Shown here: positions 30,498 to 38,743 of the stretch, one piece after another
Layout of the letters: the number at the start of each line of letters is the position of its first letter
Position numbering within the stretch: position 1 is the stretch's first letter
Assembly (NCBI RefSeq): GCF_006538725.1
Contig: NZ_BJLQ01000031.1
Span: forward strand, 1-40,952
Direction of reading: 5' to 3'
Source: Cellulomonas gelida
Lineage (GTDB): Bacteria; Actinomycetota; Actinomycetes; Actinomycetales; Cellulomonadaceae
DNA: 40,952 nucleotides
Translations under genes and position numbers: made by a program
The notes under the pieces: generated by a model
Databases searched by the model: none
The model's input: only the letters and a program-made list of their open reading frames with translations
Told to the model about the DNA's origin: nothing

Positions 30498-32134
30498 GCG
30501 GACCGCTCATCGTGCAGAGCGACAAGACGCTGCTGCTCGAGATCGACCACGACCAGGCGGACGCGTGCCGTCGCGCGATCGCCCCGTTCGCGGAGCTCGA
30601 GCGCGCGCCGGAGCACGTGCACACCTACCGGCTCACGCCGCTCGGGCTGTGGAACGCGCGCGCCGCGGGGCACGACGCCGAGCAGGTCGTCGACGTGCTG
30701 CTCGAGTACAGCCGCTACCCGGTGCCGCACGCGCTGCTGGTCGACGTGGCCGAGACCATGGCCCGTTACGGGCGGCTGCAGCTCGTCCAGGACCCCGTGC
30801 ACGGCCTCGTGCTGCACGCGCTCGACCCGGCGGTGCTCGCCGAGGTCATGAAGTCCAAGCGCACCGCGGGCCTGCTGGGCGCGCGCATCGACGCGACCGA
30901 CGTGATCGTCCACCCGTCCGAGCGCGGCCACCTCAAGCAGGTGCTGCTCAAGCTCGGCTGGCCCGCGGAGGACCTCGCCGGGTACGTGGACGGCGAGGCG
31001 CACGCGATCGCGCTCGAAGAGGACGGCTGGGCCATGCGGCCCTACCAGCAGCAGGCCGTCGAGGGGTTCTGGCACGGCGGGTCGGGCGTGGTCGTGCTGC
31101 CCTGCGGTGCGGGCAAGACGATCGTCGGCGCGGGCGCCATGGCCAAGTCCTCCACGACGACGCTGATCCTGGTCACCAACACCGTCTCGGCACGGCAGTG
31201 GCGCGACGAGCTGGTGCGCCGCACGTCGCTGACCGAGGACGAGATCGGCGAGTACTCGGGTGCCCGCAAGGAGATCCGGCCGGTCACGATCGCGACGTAC
31301 CAGGTGCTCACGACCAAGCGGAAGGGCGTCTACTCGCACCTCGAGCTGCTCGACGCACGCGACTGGGGCCTGGTCCTGTACGACGAGGTGCACCTGCTGC
31401 CCGCGCCGATCTTCCGCATGACCGCGGACCTGCAGGCGCGCCGCCGCCTCGGCCTGACGGCGACGCTCGTGCGCGAGGACGGACGCGAGGACGAGGTGTT
31501 CTCGCTCATCGGGCCCAAGCGGTTCGACGCGCCCTGGAAGGACATCGAGGCGCAGGGGTACATCGCGCCCGCCGAGTGCATCGAGGTGCGCTTGACCCTG
31601 CCCGACGCCGACCGCATGGCGTACGCGACGGCCGAGCCGGAGGAGAAGTACCGGCTCGCCGCGACCGCGTCGGGCAAGAACCGCGTGGTCGAGCAGCTCG
31701 TCGGGCAGCACGAGGGCGAGCCGACGCTCGTCATCGGGCAGTACCTGGACCAGCTGCACGAGCTCGCCGAGCACATCGGCGCGGACCTCATCACGGGCGA
31801 GACGACCGTGCGGGAGCGTCAGCGCCTGTTCGACGCGTTCCGCACCGGGGAGATCTCCAAGCTCGTCGTGTCGAAGGTCGCGAACTTCTCGATCGACCTG
31901 CCCGAGGCGTCGGTCGCGATCCAGGTGTCGGGCTCGTTCGGCTCGCGCCAGGAGGAGGCGCAGCGGCTCGGCCGCATCATGCGCCCCAAGGCCAGCGGGC
32001 GGACGGCGCACTTCTACACCGTCGTCGCGCGCGACACCGTCGACCAGGACTTCGCCGCCCACCGCCAGCGCTTCCTCGCCGAGCAGGGCTACGCGTACAC
32101 GATCAAGGACGCCGAGGACCTGGGCGTCGCCTGA
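30494..32134 (+). CDS. XPB/Rad25-type DNA helicase
   Basis: This 546-aa superfamily 2 helicase is the bacterial relative of eukaryotic TFIIH XPB, a 3'-5' DNA translocase used in repair. An N-terminal domain (about 1-175) is followed by MRPYQQQAVEGFW, the Walker A motif CGAGKTIVGAG (204-214), the DEVH box YDEVHLLP (296-303), LTATLVREDG (motif III) and the RED-like 'EDGREDE'. The second RecA domain contains ARKEIRPV-type strands and QEEAQRLGRIMRPK (motif VI). The GTG start overlaps the upstream gene. Length is normal for actinobacterial XPB. Confidence 0.94.
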   Translation: MSGPLIVQSDKTLLLEIDHDQADACRRAIAPFAELERAPEHVHTYRLTPLGLWNARAAGHDAEQVVDVLLEYSRYPVPHALLVDVAETMARYGRLQLVQDPVHGLVLHALDPAVLAEVMKSKRTAGLLGARIDATDVIVHPSERGHLKQVLLKLGWPAEDLAGYVDGEAHAIALEEDGWAMRPYQQQAVEGFWHGGSGVVVLPCGAGKTIVGAGAMAKSSTTTLILVTNTVSARQWRDELVRRTSLTEDEIGEYSGARKEIRPVTIATYQVLTTKRKGVYSHLELLDARDWGLVLYDEVHLLPAPIFRMTADLQARRRLGLTATLVREDGREDEVFSLIGPKRFDAPWKDIEAQGYIAPAECIEVRLTLPDADRMAYATAEPEEKYRLAATASGKNRVVEQLVGQHEGEPTLVIGQYLDQLHELAEHIGADLITGETTVRERQRLFDAFRTGEISKLVVSKVANFSIDLPEASVAIQVSGSFGSRQEEAQRLGRIMRPKASGRTAHFYTVVARDTVDQDFAAHRQRFLAEQGYAYTIKDAEDLGVA

Positions 32135-32165
32135 CACCCCCCGGCCCCGCGCACCGACCCACCCG

Positions 32166-32381
32166 CGACCCAGCGCCTACTCCGGCCTGAGCCCCGCCAA
32201 CCCGGAGCAACCCGGGCCTCGCGCACCCACCCACCCACGACCCAGCGCCTACTCCGGCCTGAGCCCCGCCAACCCGGAGCAACCCCGGCCTCGCGCCCTG
32301 CCCCACCCGCGACCCAGCGCCCGCTCCGGCTTGGGCGCTGCGGAGCCGGAGCGGGGGCTGGGTCGCGGGGATGTGGGGCGG
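32166..32381. repeat. 72-bp repeat array, three units
   Basis: Units begin CGACCCAGCG at 32166, 32238 and 32310, exactly 72 bases apart. The first two are nearly identical (CTACTCCGGCC, then GAGCCCCGCC, CCGGAGCAACCC). The third diverges in the middle and carries GCTGGGTCGCGGG 47 bases into the unit, as does the last unit of the array at 22730-22873. The array fills the space between the helicase and the permease gene. Confidence 0.82.
32307..32368. terminator. Long hairpin in the last repeat unit
   Basis: The 25 bases 32307-32331 are complementary to 32344-32368 at 24 positions, with a 12-base loop. The stem is long enough to act as a transcription terminator after the helicase gene. Because it is part of the repeat array, its main origin is probably the repeat, with termination as a side effect. 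Confidence 0.55.
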
Positions 32382-32444
32382 GTGTTCACCCGGGGGTCGT
32401 GTGGGGGGCGGGGAGCGGTCGGGTCGGCGTGGGACGCTGGCCGG

Positions 32445-33701
32445 GTGCGACGCGTGCTCGGGGTGCGGGGGGCGGTGGTCGTCGGGCTGGCCGCGATGCT
32501 CGGAGCTGGCGTGTTCGCGGTGTGGGCGCCCGCCGCGCGCGCGGCCGGGGTGGCCCTGCTCGTCGGATTGCTCGTCGCGGCCGTCGTCGCGTGGGCCAAC
32601 GCGACGTCGACGGCCCAGCTCGCCGCGGCGCTGCCCGTGGCCGGCGGCGCGTACGCGTTCGGCCGCGCCCGCCTCGGGCCCTGGTGGGGCTTCGCGGCCG
32701 GGTGGGGATTCGTCGTCGGCAAGACCGCGAGCTGCGCGGCCATGGCGATGACATTCGCGGCGTACCTGGCCCCGCAGGCGTGGCGGCGGCCGGTCGCGGT
32801 CGCGGCGGTCGTCGTGCTCGTCCTGGTCGCGAACCGCGGGATCACGCGGACCGCGACGGTCGCCGCCGCGCTGCTCGGGCTCGTGCTCGTCGGGCTCGCG
32901 GTGGTCGTGAGCGCGGGGGCCTCCGCGTCGTCGTGGCCGCCGCTGACGACGGGGACGACGGGGACGACGGGGACGACGAGCGTGCGCGGCGTGCTCGAGT
33001 CGGCCGGGCTGCTGTTCTTCGCGTTCGCGGGGTACGCGCGCGTCGCGACGCTCGGCGAGGAGGTCCGCGACCCCGCGCGCACGATCCCCCGGGCCGTGAC
33101 GACCGCGTGGGCGATCGCGGTCGCGGTCTACGCGCTGGTCGCTCTCGCGGTGCTCGCGACGCTCGGCGCGCAGGGTGCCGCGGACTCGACGGCTCCCTTG
33201 GCGGACGTCGTGGCCGCCGCGGGGTGGGACTGGGCGCGACCCGTCGTCGGCCTGGCCGCCGCCGCGGCGTCGCTCGGCGCGCTGCTGGCGCTGGTCGCGG
33301 GCCTGGGCCGCACCGCGATGGCGATGGCCCGCGAGGGCGACCTGCCGCGCCCGCTCGCGGCCGTCGACGAGCGGCACGGCGTGCCCGCGCGCGCCCAGCT
33401 CGTGCTCGGCGCGCTCGTCGTGGCGCTCGTGCTGGTCGCGGACGTCCGGGCGGCGATCGGTTTCTCGTCGTTCGGCGTGCTCACGTACTACCTCGTCGCG
33501 AACCTCGCCGCGTGGCGTCAGCCGTCGCACGAGCGGCGCTGGCCGCGCGGCGTGCAGGTGCTCGGCGCGGTCGGCTGCGCGACGCTCGCCCTGAACCTCC
33601 CGGGCACGGCCGTGACGGGCGGCCTCGTCGTACTCGCCGTGGGCGTGGTCGGGCGCGCGGTCGCGCTACGGCGCGCACGGCAGACCGAGCACGCGGGCTG
33701 A
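32445..33701 (+). CDS. APC superfamily amino acid permease
   Basis: The 418-aa protein (GTG start, about seven bases after GACGCT, a weak -10) has about 11-12 membrane helices and the APC core: GVRGAVVVGLAAMLGAGVFAVW with the unwound first helix GAGVF, ATSTAQLAAALPVAGGAYAFGRARLG, WGFAAGWGFVVGKTASCA, and FAFAGYARVATLGEEVRDPARTIPRAV. It should import or exchange an amino acid or polyamine. The substrate is not evident. A GT/T repeat in a loop (TTGTTGTTGTT) is encoded by four 9-bp units at 32946-32981. It follows the repeat array and shares no operon with the helicase. Confidence 0.85.
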   Translation: MRRVLGVRGAVVVGLAAMLGAGVFAVWAPAARAAGVALLVGLLVAAVVAWANATSTAQLAAALPVAGGAYAFGRARLGPWWGFAAGWGFVVGKTASCAAMAMTFAAYLAPQAWRRPVAVAAVVVLVLVANRGITRTATVAAALLGLVLVGLAVVVSAGASASSWPPLTTGTTGTTGTTSVRGVLESAGLLFFAFAGYARVATLGEEVRDPARTIPRAVTTAWAIAVAVYALVALAVLATLGAQGAADSTAPLADVVAAAGWDWARPVVGLAAAAASLGALLALVAGLGRTAMAMAREGDLPRPLAAVDERHGVPARAQLVLGALVVALVLVADVRAAIGFSSFGVLTYYLVANLAAWRQPSHERRWPRGVQVLGAVGCATLALNLPGTAVTGGLVVLAVGVVGRAVALRRARQTEHAG

Positions 33702-33744
33702 CGCCCGGGCCCGCGTCGGAGCAGCGGGTTCAGCGGCCCCCGCG

Positions 33745-34050
33745 TCAGGGAGCGCGGTCCGGGCGGACCGGGTACCAGCGGTTGCCGAAGCGGCGCGTGA
33801 GCTGGCGGCCGTCGATCTCCGCGAGCTCGTCGAGGCGGTGCAGGATCGCCCACCCGGCCCGCCGCGCGGACGGGTCGTCGTCGGCCTGGTAGCGCACGGT
33901 CACCCGCGCGCGCCCCCGCACGACCTCGACGTCGCAGGCCTCGACGGTCACGAGCGTGCGCGCGAACGCCACCGCGTCGGGCAGCAGGTCGGGCGCCGAC
34001 GTGCCGGGCCGCAGCAGGCCGACGTTCGCGCGGACCCGGTACGAGGGCAC
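33745..34050 (-). CDS. Hypothetical protein, 101 aa
   Basis: The GTG at 34050 follows GAGGTCGGC at a good distance. The product (PSYRVRANVGLLRPGTSAPDLLP, then EACDVEVVRGRARVTVRYQADDDPS and ILHRLDELAEIDGRQLTRRFGNRWYPVR) is a compact alpha/beta pattern with a conserved-looking 'RFGNRWYPVRP' end. No family is recognised. It starts seven bases after the amidotransferase stop, on the same strand, so the two are probably cotranscribed. Confidence 0.65.
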   Translation of the reverse strand: MPSYRVRANVGLLRPGTSAPDLLPDAVAFARTLVTVEACDVEVVRGRARVTVRYQADDDPSARRAGWAILHRLDELAEIDGRQLTRRFGNRWYPVRPDRAP

Positions 34051-34057
34051 GCCGACC

Positions 34058-34795
34058 TCAGGCCGAGACGCTCGCCTCGGCGGCCTCGCGCACGACGTCG
34101 AGGAACGCGCAGGCCAGCACGGCACCGGTCGCGACGAGCTCGTCCTCGCGGGCCGCGTAGGCGGCGAGGATCGCCTCGGTGTCGACCGTCCCGTCCCAGG
34201 TCGCCCAGTCGCGCAGCGTCGTCGCCGAGGCCTCGGGGTGGAACTGCAGGCCCCACGCCGACCCGACGCGGAACGCCTGGTACGGGTACTGGTTCGACGA
34301 CGCGAGCCACACCGCGCCCGGCGGCAGGTCGACGACCGCGTCGGAGTGCAGGGTCGGCTGCGCGCTGACCTTGCGGTCTCCCGCACCCGGCAGCCCGGCG
34401 ACGAGCGGCCCGACGAGCGCGTCGGACGCCGCCTCGGGGCGCCACCACAGGTCGACGAGGCCCGCCTCGGGCCCCGGGGGCGCCGCGACCTGCACGTGCC
34501 CGCCGGTCGCGACCGCGAGCAGCTGCGCGCCCAGGCACACGCCGAGCGTCGGGATGCCGGCCGCCGCGGCCTGCGCGAGCAGCGTGCGCAGCGCGGGCAG
34601 CCACGGGGCCGCCTCGTCGTCGTAGGCGTTCATGTGCCCGCCCAGGACGACGAGCCCGTCGCCCACCTCGCGCAGCTCCGGGACGGCCTCGCCGAGGTCG
34701 GCGCGCACGATCGTCAGCTCCGCCTCGCTCCACCAGCCGGCGAACCGGTCCAGGGGCACATCGGCCGAGCTCTGTACCACGGTCACTCGAGTCAC
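34058..34795 (-). CDS. Class I glutamine amidotransferase-like protein
   Basis: The 245-aa product has the GATase class I fold, with the nucleophile Cys in GVCLGAQLLA and the catalytic His in QFHPEAS. The opening TRVTVVQSSADVPLDRFAGWW and the turn VVLGGHMNAYDD match the GMP-synthase-like GATase family often annotated as 'type 1 glutamine amidotransferase'. It may hydrolyse glutamine to donate ammonia or hydrolyse a gamma-glutamyl compound. The partner is unknown. The GTG at 34795 follows a TACCGT box by eight bases, which suggests a leaderless start. An in-frame ATG 22 codons upstream is unlikely. Confidence 0.85.
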   Translation of the reverse strand: MTRVTVVQSSADVPLDRFAGWWSEAELTIVRADLGEAVPELREVGDGLVVLGGHMNAYDDEAAPWLPALRTLLAQAAAAGIPTLGVCLGAQLLAVATGGHVQVAAPPGPEAGLVDLWWRPEAASDALVGPLVAGLPGAGDRKVSAQPTLHSDAVVDLPPGAVWLASSNQYPYQAFRVGSAWGLQFHPEASATTLRDWATWDGTVDTEAILAAYAAREDELVATGAVLACAFLDVVREAAEASVSA

Positions 34796-34871
34796 GTCCG
34801 CCGACGGTACCGGCTGCCGGACGCTCGTCCGAAACCCGCTGCTCACAGGCGCGCCCGACACCCTCCCGAAC

Positions 34872-34900
34872 CTTCAGCGGGTTCCCAGGCAGCACCCAGG
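34872..34900 (+). promoter_or_regulatory. Direct repeats upstream of the response regulator gene
   Basis: CTTCAG (34872), CCCAGG (34884) and CCCAGG (34895) lie in a row at about one helical turn spacing (12 and 11 bases), 23-51 bases before the start codon. Tandem hexamers of this kind are typical targets of OmpR-family regulators and could mediate autoregulation. Confidence 0.4.
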
Positions 34901-34922
34901 GTTCGGGGGCAGGATCGGCACC

Positions 34923-35651
34923 ATGAGCACGCATGCGGTCGACGCCGAGGCCCGTCTGCTCGTCGTGGACGACGAGCCGAACATCCGGGAGCTGCTGGCC
35001 ACGAGCCTGCGCTTCGCGGGCTTCGAGGTGCATGCCGCGGCCGACGGCGGCGCAGCGCTGCGCATGGCGCGCGACCTCGAGCCGGACCTCCTGGTGCTCG
35101 ACGTGATGCTCCCCGACATGGACGGGTTCACCGTCACGCGGCGCCTGCGCGAGAAGGGCCAGCACATGCCCGTGCTGTTCCTCACCGCGCGGGACGACAC
35201 GTCCGACAAGGTGCAGGGGCTGACCGTCGGCGGCGACGACTACGTGACCAAGCCGTTCAGCCTCGAGGAGGTCGTCGCGCGGATCCGGGCGATCCTGCGG
35301 CGCACGGGCCCCGGCGACGACGACCAGGCCAACGTGCTGCGCTACGCCGACCTCGAGCTCGACGACGACTCGCACGAGGTGCGCCGCGCGGGGCAGGAGA
35401 TCGACCTGTCCCCCACCGAGTTCAAGCTCCTGCGCTACCTCATGCTCAACGCGGGCCGGGTGCTGTCCAAGACGCAGATCCTCGACCACGTGTGGCAGTA
35501 CGACTGGGGCGGCGACGCGAACATCGTCGAGTCGTACATCTCCTACCTGCGCCGCAAGGTCGACTCGTTGACCGGCCCGGACGGCGAGAAGCTCCCGCCG
35601 CTCATCCACACCAAGCGCGGGGTCGGCTACCTCCTGCGCACGGCGTCGTGA
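34923..35651 (+). CDS. OmpR/PhoB-family response regulator
   Basis: The 242-aa product starts MSTHAVDAEARLLVVDDEPNI. The receiver domain (about 10-125) has the acidic pair DD16-17, the phosphoacceptor Asp60 in LLVLDVMLPDMDG, Thr88 and Lys110 (YVTKPFSLEE). The winged-helix DNA-binding domain follows (about 145-240, including LSPTEFKLLRYLMLNAGRVLSKTQIL and the C-terminal hairpin GVGYLLRT). It is the transcriptional output of the histidine kinase encoded next. A CAGGAT box seven bases before the ATG suggests a leaderless transcript. The signal is unknown. Sequence does not show which named system it belongs to. Confidence 0.95.
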   Translation: MSTHAVDAEARLLVVDDEPNIRELLATSLRFAGFEVHAAADGGAALRMARDLEPDLLVLDVMLPDMDGFTVTRRLREKGQHMPVLFLTARDDTSDKVQGLTVGGDDYVTKPFSLEEVVARIRAILRRTGPGDDDQANVLRYADLELDDDSHEVRRAGQEIDLSPTEFKLLRYLMLNAGRVLSKTQILDHVWQYDWGGDANIVESYISYLRRKVDSLTGPDGEKLPPLIHTKRGVGYLLRTAS

Positions 35652-37444
35652 CGGTCCGCGACCCCGGTCCCGTCCCGCCGCCCCCGGCCCGGCGTCCGGC
35701 GACCGCGCCGACCCCGACCGACGAGCGGGCACCGACGAACGAACCCGCGCCGACGAGCGAGCACGCACCGACGAGCGAGCCTGGCGGCTCCGCGGCCGGG
35801 CGCGCGACCGACGGGGCCGAGCCCGGCGTCGTCGGCGAGGCCGTGCGCTGGTGGAGCGGGGTGCCGCTCGTCGGGCGGCTGCTCGGCATCTCCACGGTGC
35901 TGCTGCTCGTCGGGCTCGTCCTGGCGGGCGTGACCGCGACGTGGCTCGTGCAGCGCACGCTCGTGGACCAGGTCGACGACAAGCTCGCGACCGAGGGCGT
36001 CCAGCTGGTCACGACGTACCGCACGCAGGACGAGCCGTGGGAGTCGCAGGGACCGCCGACGGACTACTACGGCGCGGCGGTCGAGACGGGCGTGGTGCAC
36101 ACGCTGTTCTCGCCGCGCGCGAGCGTCCTGGCGAAGCGCGGCACGCCCTCGCTGCCGCGCATGACGTACGACGAGGCCGAGGAGCGGGGCGGCGAGCCGT
36201 TCACGGTCACGTCCGACCGGGGCTCCGACTGGCGCGTGGTCGCGCTGCCCGCGACCAACACGTTCACCAACGAGCCGGTCGCCCTGATGGTCGCCCTCCC
36301 GCTCGCCGACATCGACGACACCATCCAGCTCATGGCGCTCGTGCTGGTCACCTCCGGCGCGGTGATCCTGCTCGCGGGCGCGCTCGTCGGCTGGTGGGCC
36401 GTCCGACGCTCGCTGCGGCCGCTGACGCAGATCGAGCAGACCGCGGCGGCGTTCGCGGCAGGCGACTTCTCGCAGCGCGTGCCGCCCGCGCCGGTCTCGA
36501 CCGAGGTCGGGCGGCTCGGTGCGGCGCTCAACGGCATGCTCGCGCAGATCGAGGAGGCGTTCGCCGTGCGCACGGCCTCCGAGGCGCGCATGCGCCGGTT
36601 CGTCGCCGACGCGTCGCACGAGCTGCGCACGCCGTTGGCCGCGATCCGCGGGTACGGCGAGCTGTACCGCATGGGTGCGCTGACGACGAAGGACCAGGTC
36701 GACGACACGTTCGGGCGCATCGAGTCGTCCGCGACGCGCATGGGCCGGCTCGTCGAGGACCTCCTGTCGCTCGCCCGGCTCGACGAGCAGCGCCCGATGC
36801 GGCGCACGCAGGTAGACCTCACGGTCGTCGCAGCCGACGCGGTGAGCGACCTGCACGCGCTCGACCCGTCGCGCAGCACGCGCATCGTGCCGCTCACGCC
36901 GGGCGGGGTCACGGGCCCGACGACGATCGACGGCGACGAGGCGCGGCTGCGGCAGGTCGTCGCGAACCTCGTCGGGAACGTCGCGCAGCACACGCCGGCG
37001 GGGTCGCCCGTCGAGATCGCCGTGGGACTGGCGCACGCCGACGCCCGGGACGGGGCTCCCGGCGGACCGGTGGGCGTCATCGAGGTGCGCGACCACGGCC
37101 CGGGCATCGACCCCGAGCACGCCGCGCGCGTGTTCGAGCGGTTCTACCGGGTCGACGCCTCACGGGGCCGGTCCTCGGGCGGCGCGGGTCTCGGGATGGC
37201 GATCGTGGCGGCCATCGTCGACGCGCACGACGGCCACGTGCGCCTGTCGGCGACGCCCGGTGGCGGCACGACCGTGCGCGTCGAGATCCCGGCGGCACGA
37301 CCGCGGCCGGGACCGGGCGGTTCCACGCACGAGTCACCCGACCCGCAGCGCGCCGCGACGGACGACTCACCAGGCGACTCACCGGGCGACGCGCCGGGCG
37401 ACGCGCCGGGCGCCCCGCCGACGGGGGCGCACATCGGGCGGTAG
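35648..37444 (+). CDS. Two-component sensor histidine kinase
   Basis: The 598-aa kinase starts with GTG overlapping the regulator stop by four bases. A disordered N-terminus has four six-residue repeats (TPTDER, APTNEP, APTSEH, APTSEP). Membrane helices lie at about 76-100 and 228-252, with an extracytoplasmic sensor of 120 residues between them, followed by a HAMP domain (WWAVRRSLRPLTQIEQ). The HisKA domain has His324 in DASHELRTPLAAIRGYGEL. The ATP-binding domain has GNVAQHTPAGSP (N-box, with a His/Gln in place of the usual Asn), DHGPGI (G1) and GGAGLGMAIV (G2). The tail has four 12-bp repeats coding SPGD/APGD. It presumably phosphorylates the neighbouring response regulator. Confidence 0.93.
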   Translation: MTVRDPGPVPPPPARRPATAPTPTDERAPTNEPAPTSEHAPTSEPGGSAAGRATDGAEPGVVGEAVRWWSGVPLVGRLLGISTVLLLVGLVLAGVTATWLVQRTLVDQVDDKLATEGVQLVTTYRTQDEPWESQGPPTDYYGAAVETGVVHTLFSPRASVLAKRGTPSLPRMTYDEAEERGGEPFTVTSDRGSDWRVVALPATNTFTNEPVALMVALPLADIDDTIQLMALVLVTSGAVILLAGALVGWWAVRRSLRPLTQIEQTAAAFAAGDFSQRVPPAPVSTEVGRLGAALNGMLAQIEEAFAVRTASEARMRRFVADASHELRTPLAAIRGYGELYRMGALTTKDQVDDTFGRIESSATRMGRLVEDLLSLARLDEQRPMRRTQVDLTVVAADAVSDLHALDPSRSTRIVPLTPGGVTGPTTIDGDEARLRQVVANLVGNVAQHTPAGSPVEIAVGLAHADARDGAPGGPVGVIEVRDHGPGIDPEHAARVFERFYRVDASRGRSSGGAGLGMAIVAAIVDAHDGHVRLSATPGGGTTVRVEIPAARPRPGPGGSTHESPDPQRAATDDSPGDSPGDAPGDAPGAPPTGAHIGR

Positions 37445-37522
37445 CGGGACGAAGCCGCCCCGTTCGACGCCGCGCGCGGGGCTATGCTGACCCGTTCCCA
37501 GTCGTCGTCGTGAGGGTGGTCC

Positions 37523-38359
37523 ATGGGCGTCCACGAAGCGCCTGCCTGGCTCGTCCCGGCGTTCGTCCGCAATGTCGTCGGTGCCGGAGCCACCGCGGCA
37601 CCCGAGCAGATCCGTGCCGCGGGCGACAGGCTCCTGGAGCGCTGGTCCTCCCCGGGCCGCGAGTTCCACAACGTCAAGCACCTGGTCGACGTGCTGGTCC
37701 GGGTCGACGAGCTCGACTCCGAGAGCCACGAGCCCGACCTCGTACGGCTCGCCGCCTGGTACCACGGCGCGGTGTTCGACTCCGCGGACCGCAAGGCCTA
37801 CGCGAACAAGGGCGGCGAGGACGAGGCCGCGAGCGCCCGCGTCGCCTACGACGAGCTCGTCGGGCTCGGCGTCCCGGAGGCGCACGCGCGGCGCGTGCAC
37901 GACCTCGTCGTCGCGCTCGTCCGGCACTCGCCGAACTCGCTCGACGTCGACTGCGCCGTGCTGTGCGACGCGGACCTCGCGGTCCTGGCGACCGAGCCGC
38001 AGCGCTACAAGGCGTACCTGCACGACGTGCGCGCCGAGTACGCGCACCTGCCCGCCGAGGACTACGTCCGTGCGCGCGCCCGGATCCTGCGCAAGCTCCT
38101 GGCGCGCCCGTCGCTGTTCTCCTCGCCGCTCGCCCAGGCGTGGGAGGAGCCCGCGCGGCAGAACGTCGAGGCGGAGCTGCAGCGGCTCGAGAAGGAGCAG
38201 GCGGCGTTCGAGGCCGCGCGCGCGGTGCACGACGAGCGCGTCGAGCTCGAGCGCGAGGCGGCGCGGCAGTCGGGTCAGCAGTCGGACGCGACCCCCGGTG
38301 CGACCAGGCACTCCGGCGAGGGGCCGTTCGTCGGCGAGGGTCCCGCGGCGACGCCGTGA
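37523..38359 (+). CDS. HD-domain metal-dependent phosphohydrolase
   Basis: The 278-aa product starts MGVHEAPAWLVPAFVRNVVG. Metal ligands of the HD superfamily appear as FHNVKHLVDVL (His49, His53), AAWYHGAVFD (His80, Asp85) and CDADLAVLA, the pattern of the 'predicted metal-dependent HD superfamily phosphohydrolase' group. It should cleave a phosphoester, probably of a nucleotide, but the substrate is unknown. The C-terminal 70 residues are a charged helix (AELQRLEKEQAAFEAARAVHDERVELEREAARQ) and a disordered tail. A TATGCT box at 37483-37488 may be its promoter. Confidence 0.85.
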   Translation: MGVHEAPAWLVPAFVRNVVGAGATAAPEQIRAAGDRLLERWSSPGREFHNVKHLVDVLVRVDELDSESHEPDLVRLAAWYHGAVFDSADRKAYANKGGEDEAASARVAYDELVGLGVPEAHARRVHDLVVALVRHSPNSLDVDCAVLCDADLAVLATEPQRYKAYLHDVRAEYAHLPAEDYVRARARILRKLLARPSLFSSPLAQAWEEPARQNVEAELQRLEKEQAAFEAARAVHDERVELEREAARQSGQQSDATPGATRHSGEGPFVGEGPAATP

Positions 38360-38619
38360 TCCTCCTCGACCCGCCGCTGTGGCCACGCCACGGGACCACG
38401 TGGGGGCACCTGGTCAGTGACGCGTCGCTCGCCGAGCTGCACGCGTTCGCCGCGGGGGCGGGCGTGCCGCCCCGCGCGTTCGACCGCGACCACTACGACG
38501 TGCCCCGGGAGCGGTACGACGAGCTCGTCGCGGCCGGTGCCGTACCGGTGGGGACGCGCGAGCTCATCCGCCGGCTGCGCGCGAGCGGGCTGCGCATCCC
38601 GGCGCGCGACCGCCACTGA
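38356..38619 (+). CDS. DUF4031 domain protein
   Basis: The 87-aa product starts with a GTG that overlaps the HD gene stop by four bases. It reads ILLDPPLWPRHGTTWGHLVSD, followed by SLAELHAFAAGAGVPPRAFDRDHYDVPRERYDELVAAGA, which is the complete DUF4031 pattern. The family is small and of unknown function, and it is frequently coupled to an HD-domain hydrolase gene. The conserved D-H-Y-D-V-P segment could be catalytic. Confidence 0.85.
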   Translation: MILLDPPLWPRHGTTWGHLVSDASLAELHAFAAGAGVPPRAFDRDHYDVPRERYDELVAAGAVPVGTRELIRRLRASGLRIPARDRH

Positions 38620-38731
38620 CCCGACCGCAGACCGACGACGCCCGTCGATGCCGTAGCCCCACGCGCCCCCGCCCGACCCGCCCCCTTCGCCGGCGGTCGC
38701 CCCTCGCCCTGCCCGCTCGCGGGTGCGGGGC

Positions 38732-38737
38732 TAGCGT
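38732..38737 (+). promoter_or_regulatory. -10 element (TAGCGT) of leaderless ldh
   Basis: TAGCGT fits the TANNNT -10 and ends six bases before the GTG at 38744, the same spacing as before the DUF2530 gene. Transcription should start at or near the first base of the ldh start codon. No ribosome site is present in the short gap. Confidence 0.55.
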
Positions 38738-38743
38738 GATCGC

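Noticed and set aside
29912..32137. 741-codon minus-strand frame opposite the XPB helicase
   Set aside because: Low-information Val/Arg/Leu/Gly/Asp-rich translation in full antisense overlap with a well-conserved helicase.
32166..32381. Repeat array considered as CRISPR
   Set aside because: The repeated units are contiguous 72-bp copies without unique spacers, and no cas genes are present in the window.
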